Shown piece by piece: positions 1 through 8,419 of a stretch of 44,229 nt of DNA (positions are counted from its first letter, which is position 1; each line of letters begins with the position of its first letter). The notes below the pieces were generated by a model. The model did no database searches, was not told the DNA's origin, and worked only from the letters and a program-made list of their open reading frames with translations. The position numbers were made by a program, and so were the translations under genes. Origin of the DNA: a virus; IMG/VR virus record IMGVR_UViG_3300025000_000182, positions 1 through 44,229 of that record. The stretch is one strand, 5' to 3'.

Positions 1-127
1 ACAACACCCTTAAGAGTCCTTGCTGTTAACTGAGCTTCCCCTACCGCAGTTGGCCCGAATTTTTTAACCCTGGCTACACTGATTGCAGGACTATATTCAC
101 CTGGTGCAGTTATATTGGCATGGGTGA
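1..127. repeat. Copy of 40222-40348 at the contig start
   Basis: Bases 1-127 are identical to 40222-40348. From 128 the sequence follows the 42740 region instead. The shared TGGGTGA at 121-127 occurs at both 40342-40348 and 42733-42739, so the crossover lies inside these 7 bases. The length of 127 equals a k-mer size often used in short-read assembly, so the contig may begin at a branching node; that is an inference. Confidence 0.9.
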
Positions 128-674
128 CCTCAGAGGTTTTCTTAGCCCTTACCCATCCATCCGCATCGGCATAAATCTGAACAGATGAATTAACCGGTAT
201 TGTGACAAGAGTACCAGTTCCACCTATATCATTGGTTACATCTGCATCAAGCGAGAGTCCACCATTGAACCCGGCTATTGTAACCGGAATTGCAATCGCT
301 GTATCATTATATAATTCAACTGTTAAAATATTCGGTGCTGTTGCACTCCAAGCTGCAACGGCCATTGTCACGGATGTAACTCCCGTGTTAATATGTACCT
401 CTGCGGTCTTGTGTAATGCGCTTGTTATTGGGACAGCACCCGTCCCGGTTAATTGGATCTTAACAAGGGATGCCGCAAGTATCGTCTGAATAGACGCTTC
501 TGTAACCGGCATTGATGGCGTGGACCCGGCAGCACCAGAATTCATTAATGTGCCCTTGTTAACACCATCCGTTATCTCAATCTGATGACCATCTAACGAT
601 TGACCAAGCGTTCCAAATGCCTCTGCCTGAGTCATTCTTACCACTGTACTTACTCCCTCACCCTTCATGTGCAT
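1..674 (-). CDS. Partial fused tail fibre gene (variant form of the locus)
   Basis: This open frame starts at the ATG at 672-674 and runs off the left edge without a stop. Residues 1-184 are identical to the start of the 632-residue fibre protein at 41388-43286. After the 7-bp sequence TGGGTGA (121-127) it continues, in frame, as residues 333 onward of the 444-residue tail protein at 40005-41339. If completed as in that gene, the product would be about 296 residues. Relative to the full locus, bases 40342-42732 (2391 bp, 797 codons) are missing. It is either a real deletion variant in the phage population or an assembly chimera. The exact preservation of frame favours a functional variant, but reads are needed. 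A second possible start lies two codons downstream. Confidence 0.7.
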   Translation of the reverse strand, partial: MHMKGEGVSTVVRMTQAEAFGTLGQSLDGHQIEITDGVNKGTLMNSGAAGSTPSMPVTEASIQTILAASLVKIQLTGTGAVPITSALHKTAEVHINTGVTSVTMAVAAWSATAPNILTVELYNDTAIAIPVTIAGFNGGLSLDADVTNDIGGTGTLVTIPVNSSVQIYADADGWVRAKKTSEVTHANITAPGEYSPAISVARVKKFGPTAVGEAQLTARTLKGV

Positions 675-677
675 CTC

Positions 678-785
678 CTATTTATAAAATATTAATGCAA
701 AAATTAAAGAACTTACTGCGAACACAATTGCAGTGTACACAATAATCACATCAACCGTTATCTTATCAGTCCATCTGCGGTTCAT
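678..785 (-). CDS. Small single-span membrane protein, 35 aa
   Basis: ATG at 783-785 is preceded by a good AGGAG site, and the frame closes with TAG at 678-680. The protein has a short charged N-terminus (MNRRWTDK) followed by about 25 hydrophobic residues, which suits one membrane span, and a final Lys. It overlaps the end of the upstream 96-residue gene by 20 bases and ends just before the fibre gene start at 674. It is duplicated at 43290-43397. Its place between tail genes and its size would suit a holin-like or membrane-anchoring role, but no family is recognisable. Confidence 0.6.
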   Translation of the reverse strand: MNRRWTDKITVDVIIVYTAIVFAVSSLIFALIFYK

Positions 786-1056
786 AATTCTCCTCTGTAA
801 AAATGTATTTAACCGGAACTATTTCAATTCCAGTCTCTTCTGTACCTAACTTTATCTCTGAGAAATATTGAAGTGTATCCAAGGAAGTACATTTGCTGTC
901 AGTATCATCTGTACTCATAAATTGTACGTTCCAGGTTGTTTCTGTCTGGCCCATGCAAGAAAAACTTACCGGTCCACAAAGGGCTTCAATTGCCTTATGG
1001 ATCTCAAATGATTTAGAAGTCCATTGATCTTTATTAAATTGAAATGTGGCTATCAT
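766..1056 (-). CDS. Hypothetical protein between tail genes, 96 aa
   Basis: The start ATG follows AAAGGA closely, and the frame lies 8 bases after the end of the repeat-containing tail gene. The protein is acidic at its C-terminus and has two or three Cys residues but no signal peptide or membrane span. I do not recognise the family. Its position in the late tail block suggests a small tail, fibre-attachment or chaperone role; that rests on context only. An identical copy lies at 43378-43668 because the contig ends overlap. Confidence 0.65.
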   Translation of the reverse strand: MIATFQFNKDQWTSKSFEIHKAIEALCGPVSFSCMGQTETTWNVQFMSTDDTDSKCTSLDTLQYFSEIKLGTEETGIEIVPVKYIFTEENYEPQMD

Positions 1057-1064
1057 ATTATCCT

Positions 1065-2630
1065 TTAAAGGTTAGGAGTAATCGCTACACCTTTAGTTAC
1101 TGTCAAAGTTGTAAATGCTGCATCCGAAGCAGACGTCCTTGCGGCATTCGGGGAAGAGATATTGATACTCTTCTCTGTTACCCAAGTTGCAACATTGGCC
1201 AGATCAATCAATAACTGGTCAATTTCACTGGCTGTTAAACCATACCCTGCACCAGGAATAAAATAAACCCGCCTCATATTATTAGCCCATGTGCGAGTTG
1301 TGTATCCTGTAACTGTTATTAAACTACCACTGCAATAAAAGTAAGTCATAACAGCAGGTATAGAACTTAAATTCCCTGTAATTTCCATGAGATTGCCATT
1401 GCAAGTAAAGTAAGTCATAACAGCAGGTATAGAACTTAAATTCCCAGTGATTTCCACAAGATTGCCACTGCAAATAAAGGTAGTCATAACAGCAGGCATA
1501 GAACTTAAATTCCCAGTGATTCTCTGGAGATTGCCACTGCAATAAAAGTAAGTCATAACAGCAGGTATAGAACTTAAATTCCCTGTAATTTCCATGAGAT
1601 TGCCATTGCAAGTAAAGGTAGTCATAACAGCAGGTATAGAACTTAAATTCCCTGTAATTTCCATGAGATTGCCATTGCAAGTAAAGGTAGTCATAACAGC
1701 AGGCATAGAACTTAAATTCCCAGTGATTCTCTGGAGATTGCCACTGCAATAAAAGTAAGTCATAACAGCAGGTATAGAACTTAAATTCCCTGTAATTTCC
1801 ATGAGATTGCCATTGCAAGTAAAGGTAGTCATAACAGCAGGTATAGAACTTAAATTCCCTGTAATTTCCATGAGATGGCCATTGCAAGTAAAGTAAGTCA
1901 TAACAGCAGGAATCTGATTCAAGTTGAACCAAATATTAGATGTGGTATTGGTAGCCGTGAACTTTGTCATTGACTGCTTATTCGTTATTGTGACCTTACG
2001 ATTTACCACAGCCCCATAATTCTTTGTATACACCTGGTCAGTAGTCCCGGAATAATTTGTACTTGTTCCATCCCCCCAATCAACCGTAATTGTCTGCCCG
2101 GCCAACGTCCTGAACACACCATCTATAGTTTGAGTACCGGTTACATAGAATATGAACTTATCTTGTGGAACGCTATATCTACGCTTTGTTAGAATACTTG
2201 CGCCATAATCACCACTTAGATAATGATGTTTGTTATTTAACAAAGCAGCATCTGTAATCTTTTGTGGTGAACCAAGTGGTAAACCGTTGTGATTCACATT
2301 AACCCAAGAATGCAATCCAGAAGGGTCTTTTTCTACAGTTATTTCGATGTCATTTGTGGTAGTAGTAACCCCTGTAGATATCAAACTCGTTTCAACACCA
2401 TTTAGGCATTTTATCAACCCGGCTGTACCTGTGCCAGTATTAACCCATGCCTTTAAATAATTCAACGGAGATTCATAACCATCAGCATTGAAAAACACAT
2501 TTGCCTGAGAACTCGCAGGGATTGACAAGGAAGTGGTTAAGGTTGGGTTCGAAAAGCCTATAGGGGGAAACCCAACCCCGCCAATGTTGACCCCGTTTTG
2601 TAAACTTATATTGTCCCCGATTTCGAACAT
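1065..2630 (-). CDS. Tail protein with nine 23-residue leucine-rich-like repeats
   Basis: A 521-residue protein with a strong ribosome site (AGGGGAGGGGC) before ATG at 2630. The N-terminal half is beta-rich and includes a PKD-like signature (VDWGDGT, near residue 180). Nine tandem 23-residue repeats follow, of the form IPAVMTxFxCxGNLxxITG with an NLSS linker, and then a C-terminal segment (GAGYGLTASEIDQLLIDLA) of a type I associate with phage proteins carrying LRR-like solenoids. The repeats differ mainly at a few positions that would lie on one face, as expected for a binding surface. Position among tail genes suggests an exposed fibre or tip protein, possibly for host recognition. Function is inferred; the repeat structure is seen directly. 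Confidence 0.75.
   Translation of the reverse strand: MFEIGDNISLQNGVNIGGVGFPPIGFSNPTLTTSLSIPASSQANVFFNADGYESPLNYLKAWVNTGTGTAGLIKCLNGVETSLISTGVTTTTNDIEITVEKDPSGLHSWVNVNHNGLPLGSPQKITDAALLNNKHHYLSGDYGASILTKRRYSVPQDKFIFYVTGTQTIDGVFRTLAGQTITVDWGDGTSTNYSGTTDQVYTKNYGAVVNRKVTITNKQSMTKFTATNTTSNIWFNLNQIPAVMTYFTCNGHLMEITGNLSSIPAVMTTFTCNGNLMEITGNLSSIPAVMTYFYCSGNLQRITGNLSSMPAVMTTFTCNGNLMEITGNLSSIPAVMTTFTCNGNLMEITGNLSSIPAVMTYFYCSGNLQRITGNLSSMPAVMTTFICSGNLVEITGNLSSIPAVMTYFTCNGNLMEITGNLSSIPAVMTYFYCSGSLITVTGYTTRTWANNMRRVYFIPGAGYGLTASEIDQLLIDLANVATWVTEKSINISSPNAARTSASDAAFTTLTVTKGVAITPNL
1305..1925 (-). repeat. Nine tandem 69-bp coding repeats
   Basis: Nine units of 69 bp encode the 23-residue repeats of the tail protein. 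Units are nearly identical at base level. Longer blocks recur: the Leu-Gln-Arg type unit followed by Met-Glu types occurs twice. This points to recent expansion by recombination. The array is also the place where the right end of the contig stops, so the true copy number may differ from nine. Confidence 0.85.
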
Positions 2631-2641
2631 GTGCCCCTCCC

Positions 2642-2938
2642 CTATCCGTAAAATTCTATTTCAAGCGTGGGTGTTCCGGAAATTGCCTTTGCATAAAAAA
2701 TCGTTTGCCCTGGATTCGCCTTAAAGGGCATGCTCTGTTGACCTTCAAGCTGTAAGGCTGTTGCTGTGGCAGCAGAGGTTACACCCCGCCTCCATCCTAC
2801 AAACAAATCTCCCGTCTGCACTGCAACGACAATTGTTTCACTTTTCCATGCCATGCCTGATGGGGCGATAACTGCCGTTCCAGATGTCGCATTTAAGGTT
2901 ATATTGGCTGTTCCGAGTAGTGTTGTTAATTCTGACAT
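2642..2938 (-). CDS. Hypothetical small tail protein, 98 aa
   Basis: ATG at 2938 follows GGGGAAAC with good spacing. The protein is rich in Thr, Ala and Gly, with short alternating hydrophobic stretches that suggest a single beta-sandwich domain. It has no signal peptide or membrane segment. It sits 11 bases upstream of the repeat-containing tail protein and 12 bases after the large ejection-type protein. I do not recognise the family; a minor tail or head decoration protein is plausible from context. Confidence 0.6.
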   Translation of the reverse strand: MSELTTLLGTANITLNATSGTAVIAPSGMAWKSETIVVAVQTGDLFVGWRRGVTSAATATALQLEGQQSMPFKANPGQTIFYAKAISGTPTLEIEFYG

Positions 2939-2950
2939 TTAAGTTTCCCC

Positions 2951-5806
2951 TTATTCTAAATTTTTTATTGCTTGTGGTATGTCTGCATTGTATGGAGCAA
3001 CGACACCAACAGTTTCACCCTTGTCGACGAAATAAACCATATAGTCTCCGTCTTTCCCGCTGAAGAATGCTTTCGCTTTCGGATATTTGGAAAGAATATT
3101 ATCAATATACTTCGTGTTAAACATTCTCTCCTTTTTTCCTGATTTTATGTGAACCAAAACATCATCCATGCCGATTTCCGCACCTAAATAAGCCTCCTTG
3201 CCAATATCGGCGGCAACCAGTTCTTTTGATGTAATATCGAATTTTCCCTTCATGTCGTATGGGGATACTTCTATTTTTCCCTTTACTTTTGGCTTGTCTG
3301 TTTTTATTGCATATGTGCCAGATGAAAAAAAACCATCGCCATAAAAACTTGCTTTGCCCTTTTTTTCTATCACCCCAGGGCTTTTCCTTACCTTATAATC
3401 AGTAATGTGATAACCCTCAAAACCGGTGACTCTCTTCCCGGTTGGTTTTGTCGGCAAAGACGTATTCGCCTTCCCCGTCAGGGATGTTACTGGAAATTTT
3501 TCAGCTTTTTGTTTGAAAGCCTTTAATGATTCAGCGTTGTTTAGGATCGTAAACTCTCCATCACCTGGGACTTTTATATTTATTGTCCCTTGTGTCTTCT
3601 TTGCATCCTCATAGTTCTTATTCACCATTTCAGTATCTTTTGAATAACCGAGATCCCTTCTTTGAGTTTTAGCCTGAGAGATGGCAGAATCTGTTTCTTT
3701 CAAAAGATATTCTTTCTGTTGCTTTGGGGTCAACCCATCCGCTTCTTTTTTGGGGATATTAACCGTTATTTTATTTTCGGTAACTTTTATCTTTTCCGGT
3801 TTTATCTCTCCTATAGGTGGCATCACTGGTTCAAATGGCATAACCTCATCTATAGCCAGGATATTGTTTTCCGGCAACCCGGACCCGGTAGTCTGTTTTA
3901 ATAAAGCGTCTACCGATAACGGCTTTTTCGATTTATAATACCCGGTATCAGGTTTTCTCAAGGGCATTCCTATTTTGTTATCTTTCGGCAGTTCTTTTGC
4001 TTCCCTGGCTTTAATTATTTCAGCTTCCCTGATTCGTTTTTCTTCCATAAGCCTTGCTGTTCTATCCGCTTTGTTCTCTATATTTATGGCAGGTTCTCCT
4101 TCCAGGGTAATTGTTTTTAATTGCCCAGGAAGAGGGGCCTTTACGCCAACAAAATCCCTTGGCTTAGTTAACGGACTTCCGATTTTTGAGTCCTTTACGG
4201 CGTTTTTCTCCTTTTCTATCCGGCCAAATTGTATTTCAAGCTGCCTCAGTTTCTCAAGGTCTTCTGCTTCCCTCGCTGCCTGCATTTTGTTCTTTATCGA
4301 GCTGGCAGGTTCTCCTTCCCGGGTAATTGTTTTTAATTGCCCAGGAAGAGGGGCCTTGGCAAATTGTGGTTCTGGCGAATATCGGTAAACCTCAGAAGCT
4401 TTTTCTATCGGTTCCGGTACGTAACCCTTTGGCATTTCAGGATATACAAGCTTAGAGTATTTATTTGGGTTCCCTTTTGCCAATGCAAAGGCAATCCTTG
4501 ATTTAATTTGTGGGTGACCAATGGTCGCTTCGAACATAGCTGGTATCCATGTCCTGGGATTCGATAAAAGAACTTTTACGCCAAGCGGGACCATGTTATT
4601 GTTTTGCAATCTTCCCAATGAATTTTCAACTGCTTCGGTGAGGTAAATTCTTGCCGCATCCGCTTGATTCATGCCTTTTATTTCAGGATACATAACCTCT
4701 ATCTGTCGCATTAAATCATTAGCTATCGCTTTCTTGGCCTTGTTGGTATATATTCCGGATACTGCATGCCCTGAATCTCTGTTCATTTCAGACCACTTTA
4801 TTTCATCGTAAAGCCTTCTTTTTATGGCGTTAGCTTCGTGGGGGGTCAGTCTTTCCCCGTGGGCCTTAAATGCCTCCTTCACTGCGTCAATGGCACTATT
4901 TGCCCCAACCGGGTCCGATCCCTTCGTTTGTTTATACAAAGCATCAAGGCTGTTTTTCAAGACATCTGCAACTTTAATATCAAGCTCCGGATTCTCTGAA
5001 AGTTTTTTAGTCACACTGTCAATAAAGGTTCTGGTCTCTCTCTCAAGTTTTTTCGTTTTTGCAAGACCAAACTCACTTGGAGTTATGCTATTGGAAATGC
5101 CTTCTTTGACTGCCGCAGTTCTTTTGGTTATCTCTTGACCTGGGAGAACCTTTTTCCAGCTTTTGGTCAATGGCATTTTGATCGCACTGGAATAAAGCCG
5201 CTGCGGAAGATCGTCGAATAAAAGCTTCGCTGTTTTGTCAAAAGCTTTGCCAATTATAGGCATTGCAATTAGACTTCCTATTTCCATGGTTGAACCTTTC
5301 AGAACATCTTTCCCGGCTTCTATGGATTGTTCAATTATGGGCCTTGGTTTTTCTAAGCCTAAAAATTCTTTTGTTTTTTGGGCCGCATTTTCACCAATGG
5401 CAAAACCAAGACCTGAACCGGATATTGCCCCGGCTCCCATGGTAGGGCCACCAGCGGCAGCCGCACCAATAAGAGCGCCGCCAACCGGTAAGATGGTTTC
5501 TGCTGCTGCCCCAACAATACCGGCCCCAGGTCTCGGCATACCGTCACCCGGCTCATATCCAAGTTTCAACCCGGCAACCTTTTCAAACGGTTTTGATATT
5601 TCAGTACCTTCTGGTCGGATCGATTCGATACCTGCTTGCCTTGATGATACCATTGTGTCAGGTATTTCTGTAATGATCTTCACTATGTCGGGGAGATCGC
5701 CATAGGCATCAGGGAATTTATTTGCCAGCATACCGGCCAATTTGACATCATCAACGTCATTGTAGTCCGGATACTTTGCCCTAAAATTATCTAATTCTTT
5801 TACCAT
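2951..5806 (-). CDS. Large internal virion / ejection-type protein, 951 aa
   Basis: This is the largest gene of the window. The N-terminus (FRAKYPDYNDVDDVKLAGML) resembles a short motif common at the start of podovirus internal virion proteins. Residues about 90-150 are very rich in Gly and Ala with hydrophobic runs, which would suit membrane insertion during DNA delivery. The middle is charged and contains two copies of a module with APLPGQLKTIT and EGEPA, about 72 residues apart. The last 150 residues (GYHITDY, then GDGFFSSGTYAI) vaguely recall ADP-ribosyltransferase folds found in polyvalent phage proteins; that is weak. It starts in a TAATG overlap with the upstream gene. A role in genome ejection is inferred. 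Confidence 0.65.
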   Translation of the reverse strand: MVKELDNFRAKYPDYNDVDDVKLAGMLANKFPDAYGDLPDIVKIITEIPDTMVSSRQAGIESIRPEGTEISKPFEKVAGLKLGYEPGDGMPRPGAGIVGAAAETILPVGGALIGAAAAGGPTMGAGAISGSGLGFAIGENAAQKTKEFLGLEKPRPIIEQSIEAGKDVLKGSTMEIGSLIAMPIIGKAFDKTAKLLFDDLPQRLYSSAIKMPLTKSWKKVLPGQEITKRTAAVKEGISNSITPSEFGLAKTKKLERETRTFIDSVTKKLSENPELDIKVADVLKNSLDALYKQTKGSDPVGANSAIDAVKEAFKAHGERLTPHEANAIKRRLYDEIKWSEMNRDSGHAVSGIYTNKAKKAIANDLMRQIEVMYPEIKGMNQADAARIYLTEAVENSLGRLQNNNMVPLGVKVLLSNPRTWIPAMFEATIGHPQIKSRIAFALAKGNPNKYSKLVYPEMPKGYVPEPIEKASEVYRYSPEPQFAKAPLPGQLKTITREGEPASSIKNKMQAAREAEDLEKLRQLEIQFGRIEKEKNAVKDSKIGSPLTKPRDFVGVKAPLPGQLKTITLEGEPAINIENKADRTARLMEEKRIREAEIIKAREAKELPKDNKIGMPLRKPDTGYYKSKKPLSVDALLKQTTGSGLPENNILAIDEVMPFEPVMPPIGEIKPEKIKVTENKITVNIPKKEADGLTPKQQKEYLLKETDSAISQAKTQRRDLGYSKDTEMVNKNYEDAKKTQGTINIKVPGDGEFTILNNAESLKAFKQKAEKFPVTSLTGKANTSLPTKPTGKRVTGFEGYHITDYKVRKSPGVIEKKGKASFYGDGFFSSGTYAIKTDKPKVKGKIEVSPYDMKGKFDITSKELVAADIGKEAYLGAEIGMDDVLVHIKSGKKERMFNTKYIDNILSKYPKAKAFFSGKDGDYMVYFVDKGETVGVVAPYNADIPQAIKNLE
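4092..4357 (-). repeat. Duplicated module inside the 951-residue protein gene
   Basis: A stretch of about 50 bases at 4092-4141 recurs at 4309-4357 with very few differences, about 217 bp apart. It encodes the APLPGQLKTIT...EGEPA peptide. The flanking sequence is similar in composition but more diverged, so the duplication is either old with local conservation or maintained by gene conversion. Confidence 0.7.
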
Positions 5807-7254
5807 TATCTTATCCCTAATGGGTCATTGGTTTTTGGGTTTGCTGCCGGTGCCTTCCCGCCCTTCCCAGGGGCAACGGTTTCTCTGGGTTTAATATCAT
5901 ATTTAAAATCTTTATTCATTTCCTCTGCTGCCCTGTTTAATGCTCTCAACTGAGTATTGTAATATCCAATAAATGCGCTCGGCGATAACGTTGGCCGAAA
6001 CGCCTGTTCTTCAATTTCTATTGACTTGTCTGTCAAGCCGTTCTGTTTAAGGGCATTTCCAAGGACAAACAAAGCGTCTGCCCGTTGGGTCATATACTCG
6101 GTAAATACGGGGTCATTTAACTGACCTTTTATAAATGCGTCTACTTTCCCAACAAATTGAGTGTCGGAATAATCAAGGGCCTTGGATGTTTCTTTTAAAT
6201 CATCAATCAAGCCATAGGCTGCTTCTATGTTTTGTTTCCTTGCAACTGTTACCCTTCCGCCTGCTGTTTGCCCTGTGCTTCTGTTTTTTACAGCGGAAAA
6301 CTCCATCCTGCTCAAGTCTTCTCCGGTTAGGGGTCGGCCCATTTCAGACGCTCTTCTTGCAGCATTTTCAAACAAGTCTAACGTCGGACCCGTGATCCTG
6401 CCTTGAGATGGAAACCATTCTCCCTTTGCCATCAGATCAGCGATAAAAGGTCTATTCTCTGTGATTTTTGCAGAAGCATTTAGCTTGCCTATTCTGGCAT
6501 CGTATATTTCCCTGTTTGGATCATTTGGAGATAAGGAATCCCTTTCTTTTACAAGCTTCCCGATATCTGATAGCCCTGGGCCTTGAGGCTCACGCCCCAA
6601 AATTGCCTGTTTTTGTTCGGCGGGTGACAACGTTGAAAAAGCCTTATCCCTGGCTGATACCTTCTCAGGTTTCTTCCCGATAACAGCTCCGGCAGTTTTT
6701 GGAATCAATGTTGCGGTTTCCGTAGCAGGATCATATGATTCTACCAGGTCTGGCTTTGGCAGAGATGAAGCGTATTCATTGGCCTGAGTAAGCCCCCCCA
6801 TGATTGCCCGGCTATCATACTGATCCGAGCCTGGAAGGCTCCTGTCAAGATATGCCCTGACATTGCCAGGGTTTTTTATTACGTCCAAGCCAATTTCCGT
6901 GGCATCCTTGACCATTTTTTCTTGCGTTTTGGCCTTTCTGTGGTTGTCAAATTGGACGAATAGGGCCATAGCCTTCTCAGGCTGTATCCCGTAAAGGGAT
7001 GCCTGATTCATGAGCAAATCTTGTGTTATTTCACCAGTCGAAGGAGAGAAGATGGATCTCATAAACATTTGCTCTTTGTGTTTTTCAAAATTCTGTGCAT
7101 TGACCTGTTGCTGCTGCATCAATGCTTCTTGAACTCTTTGATCTCCCCCGCCGATGGCATTCATGATCTGCGGGACAATAGCAGCAAGGGAATTCGCTTG
7201 AGTCGTTTTGGTAATTTCGGCCGGCATTGCCGGTAATGTTGTATTTTGTGCCAT
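5806..7254 (-). CDS. Internal virion / ejection-type protein, 482 aa
   Basis: ATG at 7254 has only a weak upstream purine run (GGGATTAAAAAAA). The protein is mostly helical and charged, Gln-rich early (ALMQQQQVNAQNF), with no membrane span or catalytic motif that I can see. It lies in a run of four genes between tail genes and the tail tip, the usual place for podovirus pilot or ejection proteins, and it overlaps the next gene by one base. No close family is recognised. The role is inferred from gene order. Confidence 0.6.
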   Translation of the reverse strand: MAQNTTLPAMPAEITKTTQANSLAAIVPQIMNAIGGGDQRVQEALMQQQQVNAQNFEKHKEQMFMRSIFSPSTGEITQDLLMNQASLYGIQPEKAMALFVQFDNHRKAKTQEKMVKDATEIGLDVIKNPGNVRAYLDRSLPGSDQYDSRAIMGGLTQANEYASSLPKPDLVESYDPATETATLIPKTAGAVIGKKPEKVSARDKAFSTLSPAEQKQAILGREPQGPGLSDIGKLVKERDSLSPNDPNREIYDARIGKLNASAKITENRPFIADLMAKGEWFPSQGRITGPTLDLFENAARRASEMGRPLTGEDLSRMEFSAVKNRSTGQTAGGRVTVARKQNIEAAYGLIDDLKETSKALDYSDTQFVGKVDAFIKGQLNDPVFTEYMTQRADALFVLGNALKQNGLTDKSIEIEEQAFRPTLSPSAFIGYYNTQLRALNRAAEEMNKDFKYDIKPRETVAPGKGGKAPAANPKTNDPLGIR

Positions 7255-7260
7255 TTTTTT

Positions 7261-8409
7261 TTAATCCCAAAGTCCTGAAATAAAATCCCACGCACTGGAA
7301 AGGTTTGTCTTGCCAGTACCATTTGAAGAAAGCAGGGTCCCAACAACCGGCGCCCAGGTCGAAAGAGTGCTCGGTTTGTTTGCGTCTGCCAATGCGAGTG
7401 AATTATTAAGGCCCAATTGGGATGCTCGCTCCATTTTGTAAAGATCAAGATCTGTTTGTGTCGGCAATAAAGAGTTTGATAACCCCGTTTGATTAACATT
7501 GAACAGATTATTATTCAGGGCGTTCCTTGAACTCATACCGCTCAATGCTGTGTTCGCCTGTTGTCCTATCAGGTTTCCTTTTGTGTTGGCCTGGTCTGAG
7601 TACATAGCAGAGCTGACCTTCGGTGCAAGTGGTAGCGTGGCACCGCCAATCGTGTTCGGCAAAGTCAGGTTCAGCTTAGGGATGCTGTCTAAATTGCTTT
7701 GATATCCCTTCTGAACATCTTCATACTTCCCAAAATATGTGTTTTCAAAGTCAAGATAATCATTCCAGATGCTATCGGCTTTTGTGTTGTAATCAGAAGT
7801 GATCTTATTAGAATCTGTGACATATTTATCAAGTCCGGCGCTGATATTTCCAGGTATGCCGGATGACTTTGAGAGCGATGCGGAACCAGATGGGCCGGAA
7901 GCTGTGTTTGTAATGATATCGGATGCCATCGTAACGAAATCATTCCCTCCTCCCTCCGCTGTTTGCTCACTTCCAGATTTTCCTGCGAAGGTGCTGCCTT
8001 TTCCAGCGCTTGAATATGGGTCTGACACCCCCCCCCTTGCGACTGCTGAGGCAATCGCCTGTCCTATTGTTTTCCCGGACATAGCCTTTGCTGCCAAACT
8101 GGCTACCCCTCCCCCTGGCAATGCAAAAGATGCTATATCAATAGCCTTTGCAAGCCATCCTTGTTCGGCTGCTGTTGCAGCCCTGCCCATTGCATCTTCA
8201 TACCCTGCTTGGATCTCTTGAGATATCGAAGATAGGTCTGATCCGACCCCTTTCCCCTGCCCCCCGCTGAAATCTCCGCCCGTTCCGGTACCAGCACCAC
8301 CATAATTACCGGAAACGCTACCCTCTCCGCCAGAATACCCGCCACCGCCGAAGGAATCATATGCGTTTATCTTAAACAAGATCCTGGCTATTTTGGTTTT
8401 CGAAAACAT
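7261..8409 (-). CDS. Gly/Ser-rich ejection-type protein, 382 aa
   Basis: ATG at 8409 follows a clear AGGGGGG site. The first hundred residues are extremely rich in Gly, Ser and Ala, and a hydrophobic Ala/Gly segment (IASFALPGGGVASLAAKAMSG) lies near residue 95. The C-terminal half is rich in Asn, Leu and Ser. Low-complexity, amphipathic composition of this kind is common in DNA-ejection proteins. It is flanked by other proteins of the same sort. A sequence-based family cannot be named. Confidence 0.55.
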   Translation of the reverse strand: MFSKTKIARILFKINAYDSFGGGGYSGGEGSVSGNYGGAGTGTGGDFSGGQGKGVGSDLSSISQEIQAGYEDAMGRAATAAEQGWLAKAIDIASFALPGGGVASLAAKAMSGKTIGQAIASAVARGGVSDPYSSAGKGSTFAGKSGSEQTAEGGGNDFVTMASDIITNTASGPSGSASLSKSSGIPGNISAGLDKYVTDSNKITSDYNTKADSIWNDYLDFENTYFGKYEDVQKGYQSNLDSIPKLNLTLPNTIGGATLPLAPKVSSAMYSDQANTKGNLIGQQANTALSGMSSRNALNNNLFNVNQTGLSNSLLPTQTDLDLYKMERASQLGLNNSLALADANKPSTLSTWAPVVGTLLSSNGTGKTNLSSAWDFISGLWD

Positions 8410-8419
8410 TTAAACCCCC

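Larger units (their letters stand above)
121..1617. repeat. Terminal duplication, left copy
   Basis: This segment matches 42733-44229, with a constant offset of 42612, wherever I compared them, including the whole 96-residue gene, the small membrane-protein gene and the start of the fibre gene. It shows that the linear contig overlaps itself and closes into a circle of about 42,612 bp. The physical genome may be circularly permuted or terminally redundant. The overlap stops inside the 69-bp tail repeats, where assembly is ambiguous. Confidence 0.85.

Noticed and set aside
202-489. Plus-strand frame repeated at 42814-43101
   Set aside because: It lies opposite the fibre gene start; its second copy only reflects the contig overlap.
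1305-1925. Diversity-generating retroelement
   Set aside because: No reverse transcriptase or template repeat was seen in the window, and variation is not concentrated on adenines; differences between units fit recombination.
1324-1932. A 202-codon second frame in the tail repeats
   Set aside because: It is an open frame produced by the 69-bp repeat itself; no start site and no capping sequence.
5235-5705. A 156-codon plus-strand frame inside the ejection protein gene
   Set aside because: It mirrors the Gly/Ala-rich coding region of the minus strand and has no ribosome site.
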